The notes under the pieces: model-generated
What the model saw: only the letters and a program-made list of their open reading frames with translations
Told to the model about the DNA's origin: nothing
Databases searched by the model: none
Program-made: the position numbers and the translations under genes
Assembly: GCA_963819735.1 (NCBI GenBank)
Contig: CAWFXC010000001.1
Location: 992,001-1,056,000, forward strand
Length of the DNA stretch: 64,000 nt
Direction: 5' to 3'
DNA from: CAWFXC01 sp963819735
Lineage (GTDB): Bacteria > Actinomycetota > Acidimicrobiia > IMCC26256 > DASPTH01
Shown here: piece after piece, positions 37,887-47,944 of the stretch
Numbering within the stretch: position 1 is the stretch's first letter
Layout of the letters: the number at the start of each line of letters is the position of its first letter

Positions 37887-37902
37887 CTTACCGTACGGCA
37901 AG
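37887..37902. promoter_or_regulatory. Palindrome between TetR and ABC exporter, candidate operator
   Basis: CTTACCGTACGGCAAG is a 16-bp palindrome with one mismatched pair. It lies 28 bp before the ABC ATPase start and 61 bp before the TetR start. A TTGACG hexamer at 37865-37870, next to GACCGGTC, may be the -35 element of the exporter promoter. Position and symmetry suggest the TetR protein binds here. Confidence 0.6.
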
Positions 37903-37929
37903 TCAGAACGTACACGATCGGCAGGGACC

Positions 37930-38910
37930 ATGAGTGACCAACCGATGATCGAGGCCGAGGGCCTGCGCAAGGTCTACGGCGAGAAGGTGGCCGTCGCCGA
38001 CGTCAGCCTGGCCGTGCCGGCCGGGCGCATCCTCGGCGTGCTCGGCCCGAACGGCGCCGGCAAGTCGACCACCGTCCGCATGCTCACCACCATGACCGCG
38101 CCCGACGCCGGCACCGGCCGGGTGGCCGGGTTCGACGTCGCCCGGGAGGCGCAGTCGGTGCGGCGGGTGATCGGCGTGACCGGGCAGGACGCCACCCTCG
38201 ACGAGCTGCTCACCGGCACCCAGAACCTGGTGATGGTCGGCGAGCTGTCGGGTCTGTCGCGCCAGCAGGCGCGGGTGCGGGCCGACGAGCTGCTCGACCG
38301 CTTCGAGCTCACCGACGCCGCCGGCCGGATGGTGAAGACGTACTCGGGCGGCATGCGCCGGCGCCTCGACCTCGGCGCCAGCCTCGTCGCTCGACCACCG
38401 GTCCTCTTCCTCGACGAGCCGACGACCGGTCTCGACCCGACCAGCCGTCAGCGGATGTGGGAGATCATGCGCGACCTCGTGGCCGACGGCACCACCGTCA
38501 TGCTCACCACGCAGTACCTCGACGAGGCCGACGCGCTCGCCGACCGGATTTCGGTGATCGACCACGGGATAGTGATCGCCGAAGGCACCGCCCGCGAGCT
38601 GAAGCAGCGCATCGGTGGCGACCAGCTCGAGGTGACGTTGTCGGCACCCGATCCCGCGGCCGCGGGCACGCTCGCCGAGCTGGCGACCGGCGCGGTCGTC
38701 GAGCTCGACGGTGGGCGCCGATTGCGCGCACCGGTCGTCGCGCGAGCCGGCCTCGCCACCGCGGTGATCCGTGCGCTCGACGCGGCCGGCATCGCGGTCG
38801 ACGACCTCGAGATCCATCATCCGTCACTCGACGACGTGTTCTTCGCGCTCACCGGCCACCCCGCCAAAGAAGAGACGGAGACCGAAGAGTTCGTGGAGGC
38901 ACTGTCATGA
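37930..38910 (+). CDS. ABC exporter ATP-binding protein (DrrA-type)
   Basis: The 326-residue ATPase has Walker A GPNGAGKST (39-47), a Q-loop at VTGQDATLDE, signature YSGGMRRRLDLG and Walker B VLFLDEPTTGLDP. It also has the C-terminal extension (LEIHHPSLDDVFFALTG) found in DrrA-type drug or lipid exporters. It would energise the membrane protein encoded next, whose ATG overlaps its stop. The divergent TetR gene is the likely regulator. Confidence 0.93.
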   Translation: MSDQPMIEAEGLRKVYGEKVAVADVSLAVPAGRILGVLGPNGAGKSTTVRMLTTMTAPDAGTGRVAGFDVAREAQSVRRVIGVTGQDATLDELLTGTQNLVMVGELSGLSRQQARVRADELLDRFELTDAAGRMVKTYSGGMRRRLDLGASLVARPPVLFLDEPTTGLDPTSRQRMWEIMRDLVADGTTVMLTTQYLDEADALADRISVIDHGIVIAEGTARELKQRIGGDQLEVTLSAPDPAAAGTLAELATGAVVELDGGRRLRAPVVARAGLATAVIRALDAAGIAVDDLEIHHPSLDDVFFALTGHPAKEETETEEFVEALS

Positions 38911-39749
38911 CCACCATCACCGCACCCGGGGTCGAAGCGGCCCCGCGCCAACCCGTCACCACCATGTGGATGCGCAACGTGTGGACGCTCACGCGCCGCA
39001 ACTTCATCCACGTGATGCGCGAGCCCGCGCAGATGTCGGATGCCACCGTGCAGCCGGTGCTGTTCACCGTCCTGTTCGTCTACATCTTCGGTTCGGCGAT
39101 GCACATTTCCGGCGGGTCCTACGTCGACTTCGCGGTCGGCGGGCTCGTCGTGATGAACCTCACCACCGCCTCGATGGGCACCGCAGTCGGGTTGAGCAGC
39201 GACCTGAAGACCGGGGTGATCGACCGGTTCCGCACCCTGCCGATGGCTCGCAGCACCATCCTCGCCGGGCGCACCCTCGCCGACCTGCTGGCCAGCGTGC
39301 TGTGCGGAACCATCGTCCTGATCACGGGCTACATCATCGGCTGGCGCCCGAGCAACGGCGTCGTCGGCGTGGTCGCGGGATTGGCCATCGCGGTCGCGTT
39401 CTCGTACGCGCTCAGCTGGTTCACCGCCTGCGTCGGGCTGAGGTCGAGCGACCCGGAGTCGGCCCAGGCCGTCGGGCTGCTCATCCTGTTCCCGCTCGCG
39501 TTCGTGTCGAGCTGCTTCGTGCCGACGGCCGGACTGCCCGGCTGGCTCCAGCCGATCGCGGATTGGAACCCGGTGTCGGCGGTGGCGGGCGCGTGCCGTG
39601 ACCTGTTCGGCAACCCCAATCCCACCGGCGCGGTCCACAACTTCCCGAACCAGAACCCGGTGCTGGTGTCGATCCTGTGGATCGCCGTCATCCTCGCGGT
39701 CTGCGTGCCATTGGCCAACCGCATGCTGCGGGCCCGCACCGTCGACTGA
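38907..39749 (+). CDS. ABC-2 type exporter permease (DrrB-type)
   Basis: The 280-residue protein has the ABC-2 permease pattern. An N-terminal cytoplasmic segment is followed by about six transmembrane helices (for example VLFTVLFVYIFGSAMHISGG and LLILFPLAFVSSCFVP). The motif LKTGVIDRFRTLPMARS matches the coupling-helix region of DrrB proteins. Its ATG overlaps the ATPase stop (ATGA). A strong hairpin follows its stop, closing the operon. Confidence 0.92.
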   Translation: MTTITAPGVEAAPRQPVTTMWMRNVWTLTRRNFIHVMREPAQMSDATVQPVLFTVLFVYIFGSAMHISGGSYVDFAVGGLVVMNLTTASMGTAVGLSSDLKTGVIDRFRTLPMARSTILAGRTLADLLASVLCGTIVLITGYIIGWRPSNGVVGVVAGLAIAVAFSYALSWFTACVGLRSSDPESAQAVGLLILFPLAFVSSCFVPTAGLPGWLQPIADWNPVSAVAGACRDLFGNPNPTGAVHNFPNQNPVLVSILWIAVILAVCVPLANRMLRARTVD

Positions 39750-39751
39750 GA

Positions 39752-39782
39752 CCCGGGCCCCGGAACATTCCGGACGCCCGGG
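39752..39782 (+). terminator. GC-rich hairpin after the ABC exporter operon
   Basis: CCCGGGC at 39752-39758 pairs with GCCCGGG at 39776-39782, and inside them CCGGAA pairs with TTCCGG. The two stems are separated only by small bulges, and no T-tract follows. It starts 2 bp after the permease stop and ends 36 bp before the MFS start. Confidence 0.6.
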
Positions 39783-39787
39783 AATCA

Positions 39788-39803
39788 TTCGACGAACGTC
39801 GAA
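39788..39803. promoter_or_regulatory. Inverted repeat 1 upstream of MFS-arsR operon
   Basis: TTCGAC-GAAC-GTCGAA is a perfect 6-4-6 inverted repeat 15 bp before the MFS start codon. It shares its arms with a second repeat 27 bp downstream, centre to centre. Confidence 0.7.
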
Positions 39804-39813
39804 CGTTGGAGAT

Positions 39814-39831
39814 GTTCGATGAGCATCGAAC
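39814..39831. promoter_or_regulatory. Inverted repeat 2 covering the MFS start codon
   Basis: GTTCGAT-GAGC-ATCGAAC is a perfect 7-4-7 inverted repeat that contains the ATG at 39819. With repeat 1 it defines a consensus TTCGAY-4-RTCGAA. ArsR-family repressors bind such repeats, and an arsR gene is the last gene of this operon. Confidence 0.7.
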
Positions 39832-41429
39832 AAGACGCCCCCCAGGAAGCCCCCGCATACGCGGAACCCGGTAGCGAGATCGACCGCGAGGAGGTGGCCT
39901 CCCGGCGCGAGTACGAGCGCCGGTGGTGGACCCTCGGTGTGCTCTGCATCAGCCTCGTGATGATCGTCATGTCGAACGCGAGCCTCAACGTGGCGCTGCC
40001 CACGTTGGCCGACCAGTTGCACGCCAGCTCGAGCTCGCTGCAGTGGATCGTCGACGCCTACGGCCTCGTGTTCGCCGGATTGCTGCTGACTGCCGGGAGC
40101 CTCGGCGACCGCTACGGGCGGCGCCTGGCCCTGAACGGCGGACTGATCGTGTTCGGCACCGCGTCGTTCGCGGCGGTGCTGTCGAGCTCGGCCGGCGCGG
40201 TGATCGTGTCCCGGGCGGTGATGGGCATCGGCGCGGCGTTCGTGATGCCGGCGACGCTGTCGATCCTGGCCCACGTGTTCCCGCCGAACGAGCGGCCGCG
40301 GGCGATCGCGATCTGGGCCGGCTTCGCCGGGATCGGGGTGGCGATGGGCGGCGTGGTCAGCGGTGCGCTGCTGCAGAACTTCTGGTGGGGTTCGATCTTC
40401 CTCATCAACGTGTTCGTGGTGATCGCCGCACTGGTCGCCGGCTTCTTCCTCATCCCGCGGTCGCGCGAGAAGATCCACACCCCGCTCGATCCCCTGGGCG
40501 CGTTGCTGTCGATTGCCGGGCTGGGCGCGCTCGTGTACGGCATCATCGAAGCGCCGGACCACGGTTGGCTGTCGACGCAGACACTGGCGACGTTCGCCGT
40601 CGCCATCGTGATCCTGGCCGCCTTCGTGGCGTGGGAGCTGCGGTGCAAGGAGCCGATGCTCGACCTCCGCTTCTTCAAGAACCCGCGCTTCACCGCCGCG
40701 ACCACGGCCATCACCCTCGTGTTCTTCGCGATGTTCGGGTCGTACTTCATCTTCACGCAGTACCTGCAGTTCGTGCACGGCTACGACCCGCTGAGCGCGG
40801 GGATCCGCATGGTGCCGTGGGCGCTCGCCTACATGGTCTCGGCCACCCAGTCGGCCAAGCTGGTCGAGCGGTTCGGTCAACGATTCGTGGTCAGCACCGG
40901 CCTTGTGATCGCGGGCGGTGGCCTGGCCATCCTGGCCACGACGAGCGGCCTCCACGCGAGCTACTCGTGGTTCGCGCTCGGTGTCATCGTCCAGGGGCTG
41001 GGCATGGGCATCACCACGGCCCCGTCGACGGGCGCGATCATGCGCTCGCTGCCGTTGCACAAGGCCGGCGTCGGCTCGGCGGTGAACGACACCACCCGCG
41101 AGCTCGGCGGTGCGCTGGGCGTCGCGGTGCTGGGAAGCCTGGTGGCGTCGCACTTCCGGTCGTCGATCCACAGCGCGGTGAGCGGCCTGCCCACGCAGGC
41201 GACCCACTCACTGGCCGAGGCGTTGCAGCACGCGACTGCGGTCGGTGGTGTGCGCGGAGGTGTGATCGCCACCGCGGCGCGCGTCTCGTTCGTGGACGCG
41301 TTCAACTCGACGTTGTGGGTCGCCATGGGCGTGGTGATCGTGGCGTCGGGGATCGTGGCCTGGCTGCTGCGGCCGACGGCAATCGCGCACGAGGAGATCG
41401 AGGCGCAGGTCGCGGTCGAGGCCGCGTGA
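39819..41429 (+). CDS. MFS exporter, DHA2 (EmrB/QacA) family
   Basis: The 536-residue protein has 14 predicted transmembrane segments. It has the motif A-like loop GSLGDRYGRRLALNGG, motif C-like GIGVAMGGVVSGALLQNFWW and the early motif NVALPTLADQLHASSSSLQW, all typical of DHA2 drug:proton antiporters. ATG 39819 is supported by GGAG seven bases upstream and lies inside an inverted repeat. Its stop overlaps the arsR start (TGATG), so transporter and regulator are co-translated. The exported compound is unknown. Confidence 0.92.
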   Translation: MSIEQDAPQEAPAYAEPGSEIDREEVASRREYERRWWTLGVLCISLVMIVMSNASLNVALPTLADQLHASSSSLQWIVDAYGLVFAGLLLTAGSLGDRYGRRLALNGGLIVFGTASFAAVLSSSAGAVIVSRAVMGIGAAFVMPATLSILAHVFPPNERPRAIAIWAGFAGIGVAMGGVVSGALLQNFWWGSIFLINVFVVIAALVAGFFLIPRSREKIHTPLDPLGALLSIAGLGALVYGIIEAPDHGWLSTQTLATFAVAIVILAAFVAWELRCKEPMLDLRFFKNPRFTAATTAITLVFFAMFGSYFIFTQYLQFVHGYDPLSAGIRMVPWALAYMVSATQSAKLVERFGQRFVVSTGLVIAGGGLAILATTSGLHASYSWFALGVIVQGLGMGITTAPSTGAIMRSLPLHKAGVGSAVNDTTRELGGALGVAVLGSLVASHFRSSIHSAVSGLPTQATHSLAEALQHATAVGGVRGGVIATAARVSFVDAFNSTLWVAMGVVIVASGIVAWLLRPTAIAHEEIEAQVAVEAA

Positions 41430-41755
41430 TGGAGCGCGTCGGCGACCTCGAGTACCCCGACCGCGACGAGTTGCAGCTCGTCGAGGTGCTGCAGGCCCTC
41501 GGTGATCCGATCCGGATCCAGATCGTGCGCATCCTCGACCAGGCCGACGGCGCGATCGCGTGCCACGAGATGGGGCTGCCGGTGGCCAAGTCGACCGGCA
41601 GCCACCACCTCAAGGTGCTGCGCGAGGCCGGCGTCGTGCGGGCCCAGGTCGACGGGACCCGGCGCTACTACACGCTCCGCCTCGACGACCTCGAAGCACG
41701 GTTCCCGGGCCTTCTCGACAGCGTGCTGCGGTCGGAGGAGTCGGAGTCGGTTTGA
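41429..41755 (+). CDS. ArsR family transcriptional regulator
   Basis: The 108-residue winged-helix protein has EVLQALGDPIRIQIVRILDQ, then the recognition region KSTGSHHLKVLREAGVVRAQ and the wing VDGTRRYYTLRLDDLEARFP. A Cys and His (IACHEMG) lie before the recognition helix, but the classical metal motif ELCVCDL is absent, so the inducer need not be a metal. It is coupled to the MFS gene, and the two inverted repeats at the operon start suggest autoregulation. Its end overlaps the LppM-like gene on the other strand by 88 bp. Confidence 0.9.
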   Translation: MERVGDLEYPDRDELQLVEVLQALGDPIRIQIVRILDQADGAIACHEMGLPVAKSTGSHHLKVLREAGVVRAQVDGTRRYYTLRLDDLEARFPGLLDSVLRSEESESV

Positions 41756-42465
41756 GTGCTCGGGCCTGACCGGGTTCCGGTTCGGCGGCGCCGCCGGGAG
41801 CCGGGCCAGATCAGGAAGAGCACGGCCAGCGCCAACAGCACCAGCGCAACCACGATCAACCCGACGCGACGGGTGTCGAGGACCGACGACGACGCGTCGA
41901 TCGGCGTGGTCTTGCCCACCGTGCCCGACACGGTCGTGCTGCCGTCCGGCAGGTGCACCTCGACGTGCAGGTCGAGTGAGTCGCGGATCTCGGCGATCAG
42001 CGACTGGTCGAGCGAGGCCACGTCGACCTGTTGGTTCGTAAGCTGGGCGACGACTTCGGGGTCGGTGAGCACGCCGGTCTCGAGCTTGGTGAGGTCGAGG
42101 TCGCCAGTGACCTCGTAGTGCGTCGACAGGAGGCCGCGGTCGCGGGTCAGGGTCAGGTCGCGCAGCGGCCCCACCTTCCCGCTCACCTCCTGCATGACCT
42201 GCGCGAACTGTGCGGGTGAGGCGAACGGCTTGGACAGCACGATCTGCGCCGAGCCGTCGGCGGCGCGCAACCACGGGTGCACCGTCCACCCCGACGCAGT
42301 GAGGTCGCTCAGCCGGATGCGGTCCTCGAGCTTGCCGCCCCCCGACTCGACGGTCTTGACCGCCTCGGCGTCGAGGACGGCGGTGACGGTGACCACCCCG
42401 CTGCCGTCGTGGTTGACCGTGATCGACACCGTGGTGTCGACCTTGCAACCGGCAGCGACCAGCAC
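41668..42465 (-). CDS. LppM-like lipoprotein (DUF3153-type) with disturbed start
   Basis: The protein starts its mature part at AAGCKVDTTVSITVNHDGSG, resembling the LppM domain of mycobacterial lipoproteins. It ends in a transmembrane helix (RVGLIVVALVLLALAVLFLI) followed by basic residues. GTG 42465 leaves only five residues before the lipobox Cys, too short for a signal peptide. In a neighbouring frame, ATG at 42512 is followed by GGG at 42504-42506. One extra G there would give MRGASRPRLVLVAFALVLVA, a normal signal sequence. The last 30 residues are antisense to arsR, so the C terminus is also uncertain. Confidence 0.65.
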   Translation of the reverse strand: MLVAAGCKVDTTVSITVNHDGSGVVTVTAVLDAEAVKTVESGGGKLEDRIRLSDLTASGWTVHPWLRAADGSAQIVLSKPFASPAQFAQVMQEVSGKVGPLRDLTLTRDRGLLSTHYEVTGDLDLTKLETGVLTDPEVVAQLTNQQVDVASLDQSLIAEIRDSLDLHVEVHLPDGSTTVSGTVGKTTPIDASSSVLDTRRVGLIVVALVLLALAVLFLIWPGSRRRRRTGTRSGPSTQTDSDSSDRSTLSRRPGNRASRSSRRSV

Positions 42466-42537
42466 GAGCGCGAACGCGACGAGGACCAGCCGCGGACGGC
42501 TGGCCCTCGCATGACTACGGACGGAAGGAGCGGTGAT

Positions 42538-45027
<2,490 letters not shown>

Positions 45028-45046
45028 GGTTGGGATCCGCCTCTCC

Positions 45047-45112
45047 TCAGTCGGACGAGCGTTCGTCCCCCATTCCTCCGCTCATGAGCGGGGGGACGGA
45101 TCTGAACGCCAT
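45047..45112 (-). CDS. Possible 21-residue leader ORF before clpC
   Basis: ATG at 45112 opens a frame of 21 codons (MAFRSVPPLMSGGMGDERSS, then Asp) ending 19 bp before the clpC GTG. A TACACT hexamer at 45124-45119 sits at -10 distance from this ATG, so transcription could start on the ATG itself and make the leader leaderless. It overlaps the inverted repeat. No conservation can be checked here. Confidence 0.3.
   Translation of the reverse strand: MAFRSVPPLMSGGMGDERSSD
45064..45098. promoter_or_regulatory. Nested inverted repeat in the clpC leader
   Basis: CGTCCCCC and GGGGGACG enclose the perfect 12-bp palindrome CGCTCATGAGCG (45079-45090). It lies 37-71 bp before the clpC start and downstream of the probable promoter. 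It could be an operator for a stress regulator or an RNA hairpin; its half-spacing does not exactly fit the published ClgR consensus as I recall it. Confidence 0.5.
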
Positions 45113-45118
45113 GTTTTC

Positions 45119-45124
45119 AGTGTA
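45119..45124 (-). promoter_or_regulatory. Putative clpC -10 element
   Basis: TACACT on the minus strand, preceded by GAT, fits an actinobacterial -10 hexamer. No convincing -35 is visible 16-19 bp upstream. The predicted start would fall at or next to the leader ATG at 45112. Confidence 0.35.
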
Positions 45125-45234
45125 ATCGGCCGCCGGCGGGCCACTCACCGCGTGATCGGCTTCCGCAGGCCTCCGAATGAGGTGGAACCACCCCCGGCTT
45201 GGAGAATGTTCCCGATGCTGCGTAGCTTTACTGC

Positions 45235-46263
45235 ATGACAGGGCCGGGAGAACCGTTGCGCCCGGCCACGCCCACCGAGCTGGCGGCCGATCTCCCCTCT
45301 CTGGCCGACGATCTGGTCCGGGTCGACCACGCCCTCCGGGAATCGGTGAAAACACCCGATCCGTTCCTCGCCGACGTCGCCTCCCACCTCATCGGTGCCG
45401 GTGGCAAGCGCCTCCGGCCCACCCTCACCCTGTGCGCCGCCTACGCCAGCAACGGCGGCGCCGGCGCTCCGAGCACCGACGGCTCGATCACGGGGGGCGT
45501 GGCCTGCGAGCTCGTCCACCTCGGCTCGCTGTACCACGACGACGTCATCGACGAAGCCGAGACCCGCCGCGGCGTCCCGAGTGTGAACGCCCGGTGGAGC
45601 AACATCGTGGCGATCCTCGCCGGCGACTTCCTCCTGGCCCGGGCGTCGTCGCTCGCCGCTTCCCTGGGCGCCGACGTCGCCGCGCTCCTCGCCGCCACCA
45701 TCGGCGACCTGTGCCGGGGCCAGGTGCTCGAGCTCCAGCACCTCTTCGACGTCGACCGGTCGGAGGACGACTACTCGGCCGCCATCGAGGGCAAGACCGC
45801 CGCGTTGTTCGCCACGTCGTGTCGCATCGGCGGCATGGTCGCGGGCGTTCCCGATCCCACGCTCGACGCGCTGACCCGTTTCGGCCGGCACCTCGGCATG
45901 TGCTTCCAGATCGTCGACGACGTGCTCGACCTCTCGTCGACCGACGCCGCGCTCGGCAAGCACGCCGGTCAGGATCTCCTCGAGGGCATCTACACGCTCC
46001 CGGTGATCTACATGGTCCGGGAGTCCCCCGAGCTGCGCGCGTTGCTCGGCCACCCGCTCGACGCCGATCAGCTCGACGAAGCCCGCCGGCTCGCGATGGG
46101 CGACCTCGCCGCCGGCACCACCGCGGTCGATCTCGCGCTGGAAGTCGCCCGCGACCACGCGGTGAAGGCGGGCGACGCGCTCGACGGCGCCGACGGCCTC
46201 GATCCGGCGGTGTGCGAGACCCTCGGTCGCCTGGTCGACGGCCTGGTCACCCGGGAGAGCTGA
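45235..46263 (+). CDS. Polyprenyl diphosphate synthase
   Basis: The 342-residue trans-isoprenyl transferase has the first Asp-rich motif LYHDDVIDEAETRRG and the second, QIVDDVLDL, plus GGKRLRPTL at the substrate site. It elongates IPP units, probably to a C35-C50 chain for quinones or cell-wall carriers. Residues before the first Asp motif that set chain length (VHLGSLYH) are small or medium-sized, consistent with a long product, but length is not certain. It diverges from clpC. Confidence 0.9.
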   Translation: MTGPGEPLRPATPTELAADLPSLADDLVRVDHALRESVKTPDPFLADVASHLIGAGGKRLRPTLTLCAAYASNGGAGAPSTDGSITGGVACELVHLGSLYHDDVIDEAETRRGVPSVNARWSNIVAILAGDFLLARASSLAASLGADVAALLAATIGDLCRGQVLELQHLFDVDRSEDDYSAAIEGKTAALFATSCRIGGMVAGVPDPTLDALTRFGRHLGMCFQIVDDVLDLSSTDAALGKHAGQDLLEGIYTLPVIYMVRESPELRALLGHPLDADQLDEARRLAMGDLAAGTTAVDLALEVARDHAVKAGDALDGADGLDPAVCETLGRLVDGLVTRES

Positions 46264-46320
46264 AGCACCTCACCCGGGCTGTGGCCCTCGGTGTAACCGT
46301 GGTGTGCGAGATCGGCAGGT

Positions 46321-47085
46321 CTACGAGTTGCGTTCGTGCACGATGCGCAGGCCCTGGAGCGTGAGCCAGGGTTCGAAGTGCTGGATCGTGCGCGAGTGCG
46401 GGATGATCAACTCGGCCAACCCGCCGGTGGCCACCACCGTCGACTGCCCGAGCTCCGCCTCGAAGCGGTCGACGATCGCGTCGACCTGGCCGCTGAACCC
46501 GTAGACCGCCCCCGACTGGATCGCCTCGATCGTCGACTTCCCGATGACGTTCTTCGGCGCCACGAGCTCCACCCGTCGCAGCGCGGCGGCGCGCGCGAAG
46601 AGCGCGTCGAGCGAGATCTCGATACCGGGGAAGATCGCACCGCCGAGGTACTCGCCCTTGGCGCTCACCGCGTCGACGGTGTTGGCCGTACCGAAGTCGA
46701 CGACGATGGTCGGGCCCCCGTAGAGGTCGTACGCGCCGACGGCGTTGGCGATGCGATCGGCACCGACGTTCTTCGGCTCGTCGTAGAGGATCGGCATGCC
46801 GGTGCGGACACCGGGCTCGAGCACCAGAGCCGGGTAGCCGAAGTAACGCTCGGTCATCTCGCGCAGCGCCGCCGTCACGCGCGGGACACCGGACGCGATG
46901 GCCACGCCCGAGACGGTGGCGTCGAACGAATAGCCGTGGAAGCCGAGGAACTGCTGGAACATGAGCGCGAGCTCGTCGGAGGTGCGCTCGGCGATCGTCG
47001 CGATCCGCCAGTGGTCGACGAGGTCGAGATCCGAGAACAGACCGATCACCGTCTGGGTGTTGCCGCAGTCGATGGTCATCAACAT
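46321..47085 (-). CDS. coaX: Type III pantothenate kinase
   Basis: CoaX phosphorylates pantothenate, the first step from pantothenate to CoA, and is insensitive to CoA feedback. The 254-residue protein has the ASKHA phosphate motif TIDCGNTQTVIGLF, EPKNVGADRIANAVGAYD and VVDFGTANTVDAVS, then GGAIFPGIEISLDALFARAA. It is the last gene of the cofactor series, 4 bp after nadC, and completes the local panC-panD-coaX set. Confidence 0.94.
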   Translation of the reverse strand: MLMTIDCGNTQTVIGLFSDLDLVDHWRIATIAERTSDELALMFQQFLGFHGYSFDATVSGVAIASGVPRVTAALREMTERYFGYPALVLEPGVRTGMPILYDEPKNVGADRIANAVGAYDLYGGPTIVVDFGTANTVDAVSAKGEYLGGAIFPGIEISLDALFARAAALRRVELVAPKNVIGKSTIEAIQSGAVYGFSGQVDAIVDRFEAELGQSTVVATGGLAELIIPHSRTIQHFEPWLTLQGLRIVHERNS

Positions 47086-47089
47086 CGCT

Positions 47090-47944
47090 TCACGCCCCTC
47101 CCATGTCGAGACCGATGTCGAGCGCAGCCGCCGACTGCGTGATGAAACTGGTCGAGATCAGGTCGGCACCGGCATCCGCGTACGCGCGCACGTTTTCCAG
47201 CGTGACGCCACCCGAGACCTCGACGAGGAAACCGGCGGGGGCGGTGGCCCGCACGATCGCGACGCAGGCCCGCACTTCGGCGGGCGCCATGTTGTCGAGC
47301 AACACCATCGTCGCGCCGGCGGCGATGGCCGCCTCGACCTGGTCGCGGCGGTCGCACTCCACCTCGACGGTGCGCCCCGGCCAGCGCGCGTGCGCGCGAC
47401 CGACCGCCTCGGCGATACGAAGCCCGGCCAGGTGGTTGTCCTTCACCAGCACGAACTCCGAGAGCGAGCCGCGGTGGTTGACGCCGCCGCCCGCGCGCAC
47501 CGCGGCCTTCTCCAACGCGCGGAGCCCCGGGATGGTCTTGCGGGTGTCCCAGATGCGCGCGCCGTCGCCCGCCGCCTGCACGAAGCTCCGCGTCGCGGTC
47601 GCCACTCCCGAGAGGTGGCACAGGAAGTTCAGGGCGCTCCGCTCGCCGGTGAGCACCGACCGCAGCGGCCCCGCGATCTGACCCACCTTGGCCCCCGGCC
47701 CCACCGCGGCGCCGTCGTCGACCAGCCAGTCGACGCGCACGGCGCCGTCGAGCTGCGCGAACACCTCGGTGGCGCACGCGGTGCCGGCGATCACGCCGTC
47801 GGCGCGCGCCACGACGTCGGCGGTCGCGCGCGCGTCGTCAGGTACCAGCGCGGCGGTGAGATCGCCGAGCGGCCCGAGATCCTCCGCCAGCGCGGTGGCC
47901 ACGATCTCCCGCACGAGGTGCGCGGGCGGATCGAACCCGTTCAC
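47090..47944 (-). CDS. nadC: Nicotinate-nucleotide diphosphorylase (carboxylating)
   Basis: NadC converts quinolinate and PRPP to nicotinate mononucleotide. The 284-residue protein has GERSALNFLCHLSGVATATR, DTRKTIPGLRALEKAAVRAG, GGVNHRGSL and VKDNHLAGLR, then VEVECDRRDQ and EVSGGVTLENVRAYADAGAD. All are family hallmarks including the substrate-binding Arg/Lys/His residues. Its ATG overlaps the nadB stop. Confidence 0.95.
   Translation of the reverse strand: MNGFDPPAHLVREIVATALAEDLGPLGDLTAALVPDDARATADVVARADGVIAGTACATEVFAQLDGAVRVDWLVDDGAAVGPGAKVGQIAGPLRSVLTGERSALNFLCHLSGVATATRSFVQAAGDGARIWDTRKTIPGLRALEKAAVRAGGGVNHRGSLSEFVLVKDNHLAGLRIAEAVGRAHARWPGRTVEVECDRRDQVEAAIAAGATMVLLDNMAPAEVRACVAIVRATAPAGFLVEVSGGVTLENVRAYADAGADLISTSFITQSAAALDIGLDMGGA

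Noticed and set aside
37930..41755. Resistance island or mobile element carrying the exporters.
   Set aside because: No integrase, transposase, terminal repeats or composition break is visible; each transporter simply sits beside its own regulator.
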